From positions 1 through 49,012 of the forward strand of contig CACWSW010000005.1 of the NCBI GenBank assembly GCA_902763655.1: a stretch of DNA of 49,012 nucleotides, written 5' to 3'. This DNA is from an uncultured bacterium. Its GTDB lineage: Bacteria > Verrucomicrobiota > Kiritimatiellia > RFP12 > UBA1067. Position numbers and translations under genes: made by a program. This document shows positions 22,411 to 30,270 of the stretch, in pieces. The notes beneath the pieces were generated by a model, which searched no databases, was not told the DNA's origin, and saw only the letters and a program-made list of their open reading frames with translations. Positions within the stretch are counted from its first letter, which is position 1. Every line of letters starts with the position of its first letter.

Positions 22411-24375
22411 ATGAAACCATCAGCTTTCCATACGATGTTTGCCGTTGCCGCCTTTTCGGTCGCGGCGGGCGCTGTCGATATTCTGCCGTCTGGCAAGATG
22501 GCGCTGGGCGCGAACTACTGGGCGAGCCACGCCGCCACCGAGATGTGGCGCAAGTGGGACGCGAAGGCCGTGGACGAGGATCTGCGCGTCCTCGCCGCGA
22601 ACGGTTTCCGCGTCCTGCGCGTGTTCCCCAACTGGGCGGATTTCCAGCCCATACACGCCTGCTACCTGAGCGCCGACAAGTTCGACCAGGTGAACGAGAC
22701 GCGGATGTTCGACTCGGAGGAGCCTCTCCCCGACACGCCCTGCGGCCGCGCCGGCGTGGACGAGCGCATGGTGGAGCATTTCGAGGAGTTTTGCGACCTC
22801 GCCGAGAAACACGGCATCCGTCTCATCGTACCGCTCCTCACCGGACAGATGACGTTCCGCAACTACATCCCTCCGGCGCTCGCGAACCGCAACCCGTTCA
22901 GCGACCCCTACGCGCTCATGTGGGAGGGGCGCTACCTCGAGTGCATGGTCTCGCGCCTCAAGGCGAAGAAGGCGATCGCGGCGTGGGAAAGCGGCAACGA
23001 GTCGCGCATCCTCGGCAAGAGCGAGAACACGTTCCATTCCGAGGCGTGGCTGCGGTACGTCCATCAGACCATCCGCTGCGCCGACCCGTCGCGTCCCGTC
23101 ATCGGCGTGGACGGCCTCAACATCTCGCGCGAGGACAAGTGGCCGAGCGCGATGAACGCGTCGCTCTCCGACTACACGACCACCCATCCCTACGGCTTCT
23201 GGGGCGCCGTCTACAACGACGACTTCCTCTCCGTGCGCTCGCTCACCTTCGCCGCCGCCCAGACGTACGCGCTCGAGCAGATCGGCGGCAAGCCCGCGTT
23301 CATCGAGGAGCACGGCTCGCGCCGTCAGGAGCAGACGAGCCAGAAGGGCGTGGCGAACTACATGCGCGGGATGCTCTGGAACTCCTGGGCGCTCGACTGC
23401 AAGGCGATGCTCTGGTGGTGCGCCTACGACCAGACGGGAATGACGATCGCCCCCTACAACTGGCGCCAGCCCTGCGTGGAGCTCGGCATCTTCCGGCGCG
23501 ACCGCACGCCGTACCCGGCCGTGGACGTGGTGCGCAAGTTCGTCGCGCTGCAGGACGGCCTGCCGTTCGACGCGCTCCCGAAGGCGCGGACGGACGCCGT
23601 GGTGCTTACGACCGACGCCGCCGTGGCGCACTCCTCCTACATCCTCGCGCGCCAGGCCGGCATCATGCCGCGCTTCGCGAACCCCGAGGAGAAGCTGCCC
23701 GACGCGAAATGCTACTTCCTGCCCAACGCGCTCGGACGCGCCTACCTCACGATCGAGCGCTGGGAGGAGCTGAAGGCGAAGGTGCGCGCCGGCGCCACGC
23801 TCTACCTCTCGTGGAACGACACGTTCCTCGACGCGATGGAGGAGGTGGGCGGCATCGAGGTCGCGTTCCGCCAGGCGACGGGCGGCTCGGACGTCTGCGA
23901 CTTCGGCGACTTCAAGCACACGTTCGGCTATTCCGTGAAGCGCCGATTCAACGCGCTCACCGCTGAGACGCTCGCGAAGAACCAGGACGGCGAGGGCGTG
24001 TTCTTCCGCAACCGCTACGGGAAGGGCACGGTGTACGTGTTCATCCACAACTTCGAGAAGACGTACTACGGGGCGGCGGGCAAGTACGAGGGCGACGCCT
24101 GGAAGGTGTGGGCGAAGGTGTGTCCTGTCAACCGGCTCGTGCAGACCGGCAACAAGAACGTGTTCGTGTCGGAGCATTGCTTCGGCGGCGGCCGATGCGG
24201 CGTGCTGGTGGTGAACAACGGCGCGCGCACGTATTCGGGCACGCCGCAGCTGTGGAAGAACTGGCGCGTGACGCGCGCGCTCACGGACGATCCGGATTTG
24301 GCGAAGTGGGAGGACGGCAAGCTGACGCTCGCCCCCTGCGCCGGCATCCTCCTCATGGCGGAGAAAGTACAGTGA
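22411..24375 (+). CDS. Secreted GH5-like (clan GH-A) glycoside hydrolase
   Basis: A 654-residue protein with a signal peptide (MKPSAFHTMFAVAAFSVAAG). The barrel is of clan GH-A type: GANYW near the N-terminus, DLRVLAANGFRVLRVFPNW, HGIRLIVPLLTG, then acid/base Glu197 in WESGNES and a nucleophile at Glu299 or Glu300 in FIEEHGS. These distances fit GH5/GH42-like beta-mannanases or related enzymes. After residue ~370 a second domain (ILARQAGIMPRFANPEEKL, then LKAKVRAGATLYLSWND) resembles the glutamine-amidotransferase-like or trimerisation domain of GH42-type proteins. The C-terminal strand set ends CAGILLMAEKVQ. Exact family and substrate are not certain. It looks leaderless: the -10 is 6 nt before the ATG. 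Confidence 0.7.
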   Translation: MKPSAFHTMFAVAAFSVAAGAVDILPSGKMALGANYWASHAATEMWRKWDAKAVDEDLRVLAANGFRVLRVFPNWADFQPIHACYLSADKFDQVNETRMFDSEEPLPDTPCGRAGVDERMVEHFEEFCDLAEKHGIRLIVPLLTGQMTFRNYIPPALANRNPFSDPYALMWEGRYLECMVSRLKAKKAIAAWESGNESRILGKSENTFHSEAWLRYVHQTIRCADPSRPVIGVDGLNISREDKWPSAMNASLSDYTTTHPYGFWGAVYNDDFLSVRSLTFAAAQTYALEQIGGKPAFIEEHGSRRQEQTSQKGVANYMRGMLWNSWALDCKAMLWWCAYDQTGMTIAPYNWRQPCVELGIFRRDRTPYPAVDVVRKFVALQDGLPFDALPKARTDAVVLTTDAAVAHSSYILARQAGIMPRFANPEEKLPDAKCYFLPNALGRAYLTIERWEELKAKVRAGATLYLSWNDTFLDAMEEVGGIEVAFRQATGGSDVCDFGDFKHTFGYSVKRRFNALTAETLAKNQDGEGVFFRNRYGKGTVYVFIHNFEKTYYGAAGKYEGDAWKVWAKVCPVNRLVQTGNKNVFVSEHCFGGGRCGVLVVNNGARTYSGTPQLWKNWRVTRALTDDPDLAKWEDGKLTLAPCAGILLMAEKVQ

Positions 24376-24386
24376 ATGGAAATTAG

Positions 24387-24473
24387 ACAGGATTACAGGA
24401 TTAAGAGGATTAACAGGATTAGATTTCAGAATCGAAAATCCTGTAAATCCTAAAAATCCTGTAATCCTGTTTT
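24387..24473 (+). repeat. Inverted pair of tandem repeats (ACAGGATT), terminator-like
   Basis: The left arm (24387-24421) repeats ACAGGATT and the right arm (24436-24473) repeats its complement AATCCTGT, ending in TTTT. A long AU-rich stem followed by U residues lies between the GH5-like gene and manA, so it may terminate transcription. Confidence 0.75.
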
Positions 24474-24539
24474 ACGCCAAAACCGCCTCAGAGAAAACAT
24501 TTGCGATCTTGGAACTTTGCGAAGTGAGGGGTATGGAAA

Positions 24540-25577
24540 ATGATTGCTAAATTACTGCCCAACCGCGTGCGCCGCACCTATCTGGGTGGCGGCCGGATCG
24601 ATGCCTTTACGGGAGGGTCGCGCTTGTCGCGATTGTCAACGGGCGAGACGCCCGTTGTCCCAGTAGAGATGTCCATGCCCGAGGACTGGATGGCGTCTAC
24701 GACCACTGCGTTCAACGGCACGCTTGAGATCGAGGGCGAGGGGCTGGGTCGGCTCGAGGACGGGCGGCTCGTGAAGGACGTGGTCGGCACGTTGCCGATT
24801 CTCGTCAAGTTGTTGGACAGCGACGAGCGTCTGGTGATTCAGGCTCATCCCACCGTGCCGTGCGCGAAACGGCTCTTCAACTCGTCCGTGGGCAAGACGG
24901 AGTGCTGGTATTTCCTCGACGGCACGGCGCCCGACGCGTGCGTGTATCTCGGCTTCAAGCCTGGCATTACGCGGGAGGCGTGGGAGGAGGCCTTCTGGGG
25001 AGGGTCGCAGCTTGCTGCGACCGCGGCGGACGCAATAAATTGCGCCCCTCCCGAGTTGCTCACCTTCCTCCACCGCATTCCGGTGAAGACGGGGGACTTC
25101 GTGTTCGTGGACGGAGGCATGCCGCACGCGATCGGCGGTGGGTGCTTCATGATCGAGCTGCAGGAGCCGAGCGACCTCATGGTGGTGGCGGAGCGCGTCA
25201 CGCCGTCGGGTCGGCGCATCCCCGACGCGAAGATGCACGGCGGCGTCGGCTGGGAGAAGATGTTCGAGGTGTACGAGTACGAAGGGCGGACTTTTGAGGA
25301 GACGTGCGCAAGGTATGTGAAGCGCGCGGCGGGCGCAATAAATTGCGCCCCTCCCGTGACGCAAATCCTCGGGCCGGAATTGACGGACAAGTTTGAGATG
25401 TGGCGCGTGACGAACGGCGGGAGGGTCGCGCTCCAGCGCGACCGTTCTGTCGCCGTGGTCACGGACGGGACTGGCGAGGTGAACGGCCTTGCCGTGAAGA
25501 AGGGGGATAGGCTGGTAATAGCGAACGAGCGTCAGCTCGCCGTGTCCGGCGAAGTGACGCTCGTCGTCTGCGCGTGA
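24540..25577 (+). CDS. manA: Mannose-6-phosphate isomerase, class I, with in-frame palindromic inserts
   Basis: A 345-residue protein that interconverts mannose-6-phosphate and fructose-6-phosphate in the cytosol. Zinc-site motifs are present: Gln101 and His103 in VIQAHPT, Glu121 in GKTECWYFLD and His196 in GGMPHAIG, followed by FMIELQEPSDLMV. The sequence is interrupted at four places by repeat-derived peptides: GGSRLSRLSTGETPVVPV (about residues 25-42), GGSQLAATAADAINCAPP (about 154-171), GAINCAPP (about 265-272) and GGRVALQRD (about 294-302). Each is encoded by a perfect hairpin of the module A/B family, yet the frame stays open and the metal ligands are intact. GAGGGG lies 7-8 nt before the ATG. 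Convergent with the esterase gene, 6 bp apart. Mannose use fits the GH5-like enzyme upstream. Confidence 0.85.
   Translation: MIAKLLPNRVRRTYLGGGRIDAFTGGSRLSRLSTGETPVVPVEMSMPEDWMASTTTAFNGTLEIEGEGLGRLEDGRLVKDVVGTLPILVKLLDSDERLVIQAHPTVPCAKRLFNSSVGKTECWYFLDGTAPDACVYLGFKPGITREAWEEAFWGGSQLAATAADAINCAPPELLTFLHRIPVKTGDFVFVDGGMPHAIGGGCFMIELQEPSDLMVVAERVTPSGRRIPDAKMHGGVGWEKMFEVYEYEGRTFEETCARYVKRAAGAINCAPPVTQILGPELTDKFEMWRVTNGGRVALQRDRSVAVVTDGTGEVNGLAVKKGDRLVIANERQLAVSGEVTLVVCA
24611..24664 (+). repeat. Composite hairpin insert 1 inside manA
   Basis: GGGAGGG leader, stem TCGCG-cttgt-CGCGA, then stem CAACGGGCG-aga-CGCCCGTTG followed by TCCCAGT. The last piece is the reverse complement of the module-B leader. 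Confidence 0.8.
24998..25052 (+). repeat. Composite hairpin insert 2 inside manA
   Basis: It is bounded by GGGAGGG and CCCTCCC. Inside are stem GGTCGCAGC-tt-GCTGCGACC (25003-25022) and stem CGCAAT-aa-ATTGCG (25031-25044). The whole unit is itself an inverted arrangement of two module-A elements. Confidence 0.85.
25331..25355 (+). repeat. Hairpin insert 3 inside manA
   Basis: GGGCGCAAT-aa-ATTGCGCCC followed by CTCCC, an inverted module-A element with a 9-bp perfect stem. Confidence 0.8.
25419..25443 (+). repeat. Hairpin insert 4 inside manA
   Basis: GGGAGGG (25419-25425) overlapping stem GGTCGCGCT-cc-AGCGCGACC (25424-25443), a 9-bp perfect stem. Confidence 0.8.
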
Positions 25578-25583
25578 TCCTGC

Positions 25584-27071
25584 TTACTTGTCGAGTGAGC
25601 GGATGCGGATGTTGCGGAAGTAGGGCCGGGATTTCCCGTGCATGCCCTGGAATCCGATCTTGCCCTTCGTGGGGAGGTCGGCCCACGGGCGGCTGAGCCA
25701 TGGCGGGATCTTCGTGCCGTCGGGGTTCTTCTTCGCGTCGGTCCACCTGGAGAGGTCGGCGTCGAGCACCTTCTCACCGTTGCAGATGATCTGGATGTTC
25801 TTGCCGCGCGCGAAGACGGTCATGCGGTTCCACTCGCCGGCGCGGCGAACAGTCTGCTTCGTGGGCGCGCAATGTCCGTAGAGCGAGGCGTTCAGCATGT
25901 ACGCGGGGTCCTTGGACCACTTCTCGGCGTAGTCGTCGAGGAGCTGGACCTCGACAGTGTTGGGAATCCAGTTCTTCGTGTCGGAGCCGTAGATGAGCAC
26001 GCCGGAGTTGGCGCCGGGCTCGAGCTTGTACTCGAAGTCGAGGGCGAAGTTCTCGTACTCGGCCTTCGTCCAGAGGGCGCTGTCCTTGTTCGCGGTGATC
26101 TCGCCGCGGCGGCCCTTCTGCTGCCACACGCCGGGCTCGACGTCGAACTGGTCCTCGATCTTCTGGCCGCGGTTGTAGAGCGGCTTCCAGGGGGCGACGC
26201 GGGAGTTGGGGTGGCCGGAGACGATGTCCATCTTGACGGCCCACTCCCACACGCGGCCCTTCCAGGTGTCGGCGGGCGTGCCGGGCGTGGGCTCGTTCAT
26301 GAAGCAGTGGGGCTCGAGGGCCATCACGTGCAGCTCGGCGGGGATGCCCATCGTGCGGAGCTTGTGGTAGACACGCACGGAGACCATCGGGGACCAGCCG
26401 TCGGCGTCGCCGTGCACTAGGCACATAGGCGGCGTCTTCGCGTCGAACTTGAACTCCGGGACGAGCGGCGCTGAGAGGTCGTCGCACGCCTTCACCTCGC
26501 CCTTCTCCGCGTTCGGCACGAGGCCGTAGGCGGGGTAGACGGGCACGGCCCAGTTCACGTGGCACGGCAGCTTGTCGATGTCGTCGATGGGCTCGTAGGC
26601 GGGCGTCTGCGAGGACGTGGCGACCATGAGGGTGAGGTGTCCGCCTGCGCTGCAGCCGGTGAAGCCGATGTTGTCGGGGTCAAGTCCGCGCTTCGCCGCC
26701 TCGCTGCGCACGATGCGCACGGTGCGCTGGGCGTCCTGCCAGGCGGTGACGTGCTTCGGGAGATTCTTCGGGCGCGGGGTGCGGTACTTCATCGTGACCA
26801 CGGTGACGCCGCGCGCAAGGAAGTAGTCGCGGATGGGCGAGACCTCGAACCCCTCTACGCCGCAGCCCATGTACGAACCGCCGGACACGGAGATCAGGAT
26901 GGCGTCGCTGGTCCTCTTTTCGGGAGTATGCCAGATGAGGTATGGCTTCTCCGGCTGGTTCGCCTGGACGGAGGGCATCTTGCCTTCCGGCCACAGCGGG
27001 ACCTTGGGGCCGGAGGCGCCGAAGAGGGCGAAGCCAGCTATGCAGAACACGGCAATCAGGTTTGTCTTCAT
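25584..27071 (-). CDS. Secreted alpha/beta-hydrolase esterase fused to DUF1080 domain
   Basis: A 495-residue two-domain protein. Signal peptide MKTNLIAVFCIAGFALFGAS. Residues ~22-265 form an esterase/lipase-type hydrolase: oxyanion region SVSGGSYMGCG, nucleophile Ser141 in GCSAGG, acid Asp222 or Asp224 (HGDADGWSP) and His255 (ALEPHCF). Residues ~280-495 form a DUF1080 (3-keto-disaccharide-hydrolase-like) jelly roll: FALDFEYKLEPGANSGVLIYG, VQLLDDYAEK, GEWNRMTVFARG and the end YFRNIRIRSLD. The esterase half resembles sugar acetyl-esterases. The fusion would act on acylated glycans in the periplasm. It lies 37 bp downstream of the SSS symporter gene on the same strand, so they are probably co-transcribed. 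Confidence 0.8.
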   Translation of the reverse strand: MKTNLIAVFCIAGFALFGASGPKVPLWPEGKMPSVQANQPEKPYLIWHTPEKRTSDAILISVSGGSYMGCGVEGFEVSPIRDYFLARGVTVVTMKYRTPRPKNLPKHVTAWQDAQRTVRIVRSEAAKRGLDPDNIGFTGCSAGGHLTLMVATSSQTPAYEPIDDIDKLPCHVNWAVPVYPAYGLVPNAEKGEVKACDDLSAPLVPEFKFDAKTPPMCLVHGDADGWSPMVSVRVYHKLRTMGIPAELHVMALEPHCFMNEPTPGTPADTWKGRVWEWAVKMDIVSGHPNSRVAPWKPLYNRGQKIEDQFDVEPGVWQQKGRRGEITANKDSALWTKAEYENFALDFEYKLEPGANSGVLIYGSDTKNWIPNTVEVQLLDDYAEKWSKDPAYMLNASLYGHCAPTKQTVRRAGEWNRMTVFARGKNIQIICNGEKVLDADLSRWTDAKKNPDGTKIPPWLSRPWADLPTKGKIGFQGMHGKSRPYFRNIRIRSLDK

Positions 27072-27108
27072 CTTGCGTTACCTTTCGTGTGTTTCAGGGT
27101 TGACATCG

Positions 27109-28701
27109 CTAGCGGACCGTCTCCGCGCCGAGGGCGGTGGCCTGCTGTACTACGGTGGTCTTCTCGTAGCAGGCGAACGCGCCGTCGACGAGCTCCTTCG
27201 GCGGCTTGCGGCTGAAGAGGTTGACGACCGGCACGATGACGAGTCCGCCCAGCATGGCGAGAGCGCCCGTGTTGATGGGCGACTTCAGGAGCGCAGGCAT
27301 CGCGTCGCGGCAGAAGACGCCCACGAGCGTGAAGGCCGGGGCGAGGATGAAGCACACCCAGCATGACGCTGCCGTCACCTTCTTGGAGTAGAGCGCGTAG
27401 AGGAACGGCGCGAGGAACGCGCCCGCCATCGCGCCCCACGAGACGCCCATCATCTGCGCGATGAAGGCGATCGGGCTGGTGCTCTTGTACTGCACGAGCG
27501 CGAGGATGGCGGAGATGGCGATGAACACGACGATCAGCGCGCGGATGCAGAGCACCTGCTTCTTGTCGCTCATCTTCTTCACGACGGTGCCGTTGATGAA
27601 GTCGATGGTGAAGGTGGAGGACGAGGTGATGACGAGCGAGGATAGCGTGCTCATGGAGGCGGAGAGGACAAGCACCACCACGAGGGCGATGAGCATTGGG
27701 GACAGGCCCTCGAGCATCTTCGGGATGATGGCGTCGAAGCCGCCGGCGGGAATGCCCTTCGGGCCGATGTTCAGCACGTCCGAGAAGAGACGTCCGAAAC
27801 CGCCGAGGAAGTAGCATCCGCCCGCCACCACGAAGGCGAATAGGGTGGAGATGATCGTTCCCTTCTTGATGGAGCCCTCGTTCTTGATCGCGTAGAACTT
27901 CTGCACCATCTGTGGGAGACCCCAGGTGCCGAGGGAGGTAAGGATCACGACGAAGAGCAGGTTCAGGGGCTCGGGGCCGAGGAACGAGGTGAAGATGCCG
28001 GGCGTCGGCTCGCCGCCGGGAATCATGGCGGGACCAGGGACGCGGGCGAGGCCGTCGAGAGCCGCCACGAGGCCACCCTTGGAGGCGAGGATCGCCCAGA
28101 TGACGGCGGCGATGCCCACCAGCATCACGAGCCCCTGGATGAAGTCGTTGATCGCCGTGGCCATGTAGCCGCCCGCGATCACGTAGATGGCGGTGAGGAC
28201 GGACATTAGGACGATGCACCAGGCGTAGTCGATGGAGAACGCCATGCCGAACAGGCGGGAAAGGCCGTTGTAGAGCGAGGCCGTGTAGGGGATGAGGAAG
28301 ATGAAGATGATGGCGGCCGCCATGAGCTTCAGGGCCGGGCTGCCGAAGCGCTTGGCGAAGAAGTCGGGCATGGTGGCGGAGTCGAGGTGTTGCGTCATGA
28401 TGCGCGTGCGGCGCCCGAGGACAGCCCAGGCGAGGAGCGAGCCGATGAGCGCGTTTCCGATGCCGGCCCAGGTGGCCGAGATGCCGTAGCGCCAGCCGAA
28501 CTGGCCGGCGTAGCCCACGAACACGACGGCGGAGAAGTAGGAGGTGCCGTAGGCGAAAGCAGTCAGCCACGGACCTACGGTGCGTCCTCCGAGGACGAAG
28601 CCGTTGACGTCCGTGGCTTTCTTGCGGCACATCCAGCCGATGGCGATCAGCAGGGCGAAATAGGCGGCGAGCAGAATGGTGTTGACTAGTATCTGGTTCA
28701 T
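27109..28701 (-). CDS. Sodium:solute symporter (SSS family)
   Basis: A 530-residue inner-membrane transporter with about 13 hydrophobic helices, of the SSS/SLC5 family: N-terminal AYFALLIAIGW, GFVLGGRTVGPWLTAFAYGTSYFSAVVFVGYAG (the helix carrying the sodium-site residues), IYVIAGGYMATAINDFIQG and LSASMSTLSSLVITSSS. The closest general resemblance is to sugar or sialic-acid type SSS carriers; the exact solute is not readable. ATG at 28701 was chosen because AAAAGGA lies 11 nt upstream and residues before it are hydrophilic and unconserved. A -10 (TATACT) at 28741-28736 predicts a 28-nt leader. It heads an operon with the esterase gene and probably imports sugars released by the enzymes of this region. 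Confidence 0.85.
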   Translation of the reverse strand: MNQILVNTILLAAYFALLIAIGWMCRKKATDVNGFVLGGRTVGPWLTAFAYGTSYFSAVVFVGYAGQFGWRYGISATWAGIGNALIGSLLAWAVLGRRTRIMTQHLDSATMPDFFAKRFGSPALKLMAAAIIFIFLIPYTASLYNGLSRLFGMAFSIDYAWCIVLMSVLTAIYVIAGGYMATAINDFIQGLVMLVGIAAVIWAILASKGGLVAALDGLARVPGPAMIPGGEPTPGIFTSFLGPEPLNLLFVVILTSLGTWGLPQMVQKFYAIKNEGSIKKGTIISTLFAFVVAGGCYFLGGFGRLFSDVLNIGPKGIPAGGFDAIIPKMLEGLSPMLIALVVVLVLSASMSTLSSLVITSSSTFTIDFINGTVVKKMSDKKQVLCIRALIVVFIAISAILALVQYKSTSPIAFIAQMMGVSWGAMAGAFLAPFLYALYSKKVTAASCWVCFILAPAFTLVGVFCRDAMPALLKSPINTGALAMLGGLVIVPVVNLFSRKPPKELVDGAFACYEKTTVVQQATALGAETVR

Positions 28702-28735
28702 TTGTACGCGTGTCCTTTTAAAAAGAAACGCGCGT

Positions 28736-28741
28736 AGTATA
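28736..28741 (-). promoter_or_regulatory. -10 box of the symporter-esterase operon
   Basis: TATACT on the minus strand, about 28 nt of predicted leader and a Shine-Dalgarno AAAAGGA. No good -35. Confidence 0.4.
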
Positions 28742-28772
28742 TCAAAAATACCGCCGTTTCGCCATGCGGATA

Positions 28773-29123
28773 TCACCAGTATCGGCGATATGCGCGCGGG
28801 TAGGCGACTGGGGCCGGATAGACCACTGGCGGGGGCGCGACGACCACTGGGGCGGGCGCGACGACTGGAGCGGGGACGACCACGGGGGCGGGTACGGGGG
28901 TCGGATAGACCGTCGGAGCCGTGTAGACCGCTGGGGCCGGGGCTATGATGTCATGCGCAAGTCCCACCGTGGCGGCCGTCAGGCCGACGATGCCTGCCGC
29001 TAGGCCGAGACCATGGTGGTGGTGATGGTGATGATGTCCCCACCCGCCGCGGGGGCCGTGTGCGAAAACGCACGTGGCAGCAGTCATTGCAAGGGCCATA
29101 ACTAAGATTTTCTTCGTGTTCAT
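28773..29123 (-). CDS. Small secreted His- and Pro-rich protein
   Basis: A 116-residue protein: signal peptide MNTKKILVMALAMTAATCVFA, then a run of eight histidines after GGWG, a short hydrophobic Gly/Ala segment (LGLAAGIVGLTAATVGL) and about 50 residues of PAPVV/VYPAP repeats ending YPRAYRRYW. ATG at 29123 is preceded by GAGG at 8 nt. The histidine run could bind metal ions, and the Pro-rich tail suggests an extended cell-envelope protein. Small proteins with this layout are common in PVC genomes, but no family function is known. The repeats make the coding call safe: the pattern of third-position changes keeps Pro, Ala and Val. Confidence 0.65.
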   Translation of the reverse strand: MNTKKILVMALAMTAATCVFAHGPRGGWGHHHHHHHHGLGLAAGIVGLTAATVGLAHDIIAPAPAVYTAPTVYPTPVPAPVVVPAPVVAPAPVVVAPPPVVYPAPVAYPRAYRRYW

Positions 29124-29220
29124 GATTTGCCTCGTCTTTCTGTTTGCTGTGGGCACCATCGCCCGACATGAATGCTAGGAATCTCGCCCTCGGCCATCTG
29201 ACACGCATTTGAAAAATTTT

Positions 29221-29252
29221 TCTCGTTCCCCGTTCCCCATTCCCCGTTCCCC
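29221..29252 (+). repeat. Tandem word repeat (CGTTCCCC/CATTCCCC)
   Basis: CGTTCCC, CGTTCCCC, ATTCCCC, GTTCCCC units lie just before the predicted -10 box of the TIM-barrel gene. Confidence 0.6.
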
Positions 29253-29256
29253 ATGA

Positions 29257-29281
29257 TATACTTGTCGCGTGCGTGCGCGAC
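29257..29281 (+). promoter_or_regulatory. -10 box and leader hairpin of the TIM-barrel gene
   Basis: TATACT at 29257-29262 is followed at once by stem GTCGCG-tgcgtg-CGCGAC (29264-29281). The hairpin would be at the 5' end of the mRNA. Confidence 0.4.
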
Positions 29282-29312
29282 ATGGTGTCGGGCGCGCAAG
29301 GAAAATATGCAC

Positions 29313-30251
29313 ATGTCGAACGAAAACTTTTCGAGGCGCGGGTTCATGGCGGCTGGTGGCGGCCTGTTGGCGGCGGGATGTCTTGGCACCGATGCGCAGA
29401 AGTCTGCGCAGTGCTGTTCGCGCGGACGGTTCGCGCTCAACCCCGCGACGATACGCGGGTACAAGCTGGAGCTTAAGGACCAGGTCAAGTGTGCGATCGC
29501 CGCTGGCTACGACGGCATCGAGCCGTGGCTCGCTGACGTGCAGAAGGCGAAGGACCGCGGCGAGCTGGGCGACATCAGGAAGATGTGCGCCGACGGCAAC
29601 CTGAAGATCGTGGACGGCATCGGCTTCGCTCACTGGTCGTTGCCGGACGACGCGGCGCGCGCGAAGGGCATAGAGGAGATGAAGCGCGACATGGCGCTCA
29701 TGGCCGAGCTGGACTGCCCCTACATCGCGGCGCCGCCGTTCGGGCTGCAGAAGCCCGGAAGTCCGCACGTGCCGATCGCCGATTTCATACCCAGATACCG
29801 CGCCGTGCTGGAGCTTGGCGACAAGATGGGGGTGACGCCTGTCCTCGAGTTCTGGGGACACTCCGCGAACCTGAGCCGCCTGAACGAGGCGCTGTTCGTG
29901 GCGTCCGCGAGCGGCCACCCCAAGGCTGCGGTGCTGGCCGACGTGTACCACATGTATCGTGGCGGAAGCGAATACGAGGGGCTGCGCTTCCTCTCGCCGT
30001 CCACGCTTCCCATCCTGCACATGAACGACTTCCCGGCGCAGCCCGCGCGGGAGAAGATGACTGACGCTGACCGCGTGTGGCCGGGCGACGGCTGCGCGGA
30101 CTGGAAGCAGATATTCGGCATCCTGCGTGCCGGCAACCTCAATCCGTGGCTATCGCTGGAGCTCTTCAATCCTTCATACTGGAAGACGACGCCGCTGGAG
30201 ACGCTGAAGACTGGCTTGGCAAAGATGAAGCAGGTGGCAAACTCAATCTAA
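29313..30251 (+). CDS. Tat-exported xylose-isomerase-like TIM-barrel protein
   Basis: A 312-residue protein. The N-terminus has a twin-arginine signal (NFSRRGFMAAGGGLLAAGC) that also ends in a lipobox-like LLAAGC, so it may be exported folded and lipid-anchored. The rest is an AP-endonuclease-2/xylose-isomerase-like barrel: AIAAGYDGIEPW, VDGIGFAHW, LDCPYIAAPPFG, TPVLEFWGHSANLSR, LADVYHMYRGG and ILHMNDFPA. Such proteins include sugar epimerases, isomerases and inosose dehydratase-like enzymes; ligands of the metal site (E in LEFWG, D in LADVYH, H in ILHMN) are visible. ATG at 29313 was chosen for AAGGA at 29299-29303; the ATG at 29307 is a near alternative. Probably first gene of a run with the next two. 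Confidence 0.75.
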   Translation: MSNENFSRRGFMAAGGGLLAAGCLGTDAQKSAQCCSRGRFALNPATIRGYKLELKDQVKCAIAAGYDGIEPWLADVQKAKDRGELGDIRKMCADGNLKIVDGIGFAHWSLPDDAARAKGIEEMKRDMALMAELDCPYIAAPPFGLQKPGSPHVPIADFIPRYRAVLELGDKMGVTPVLEFWGHSANLSRLNEALFVASASGHPKAAVLADVYHMYRGGSEYEGLRFLSPSTLPILHMNDFPAQPAREKMTDADRVWPGDGCADWKQIFGILRAGNLNPWLSLELFNPSYWKTTPLETLKTGLAKMKQVANSI

Positions 30252-30270
30252 CGACAGAAAGGAACAGACG

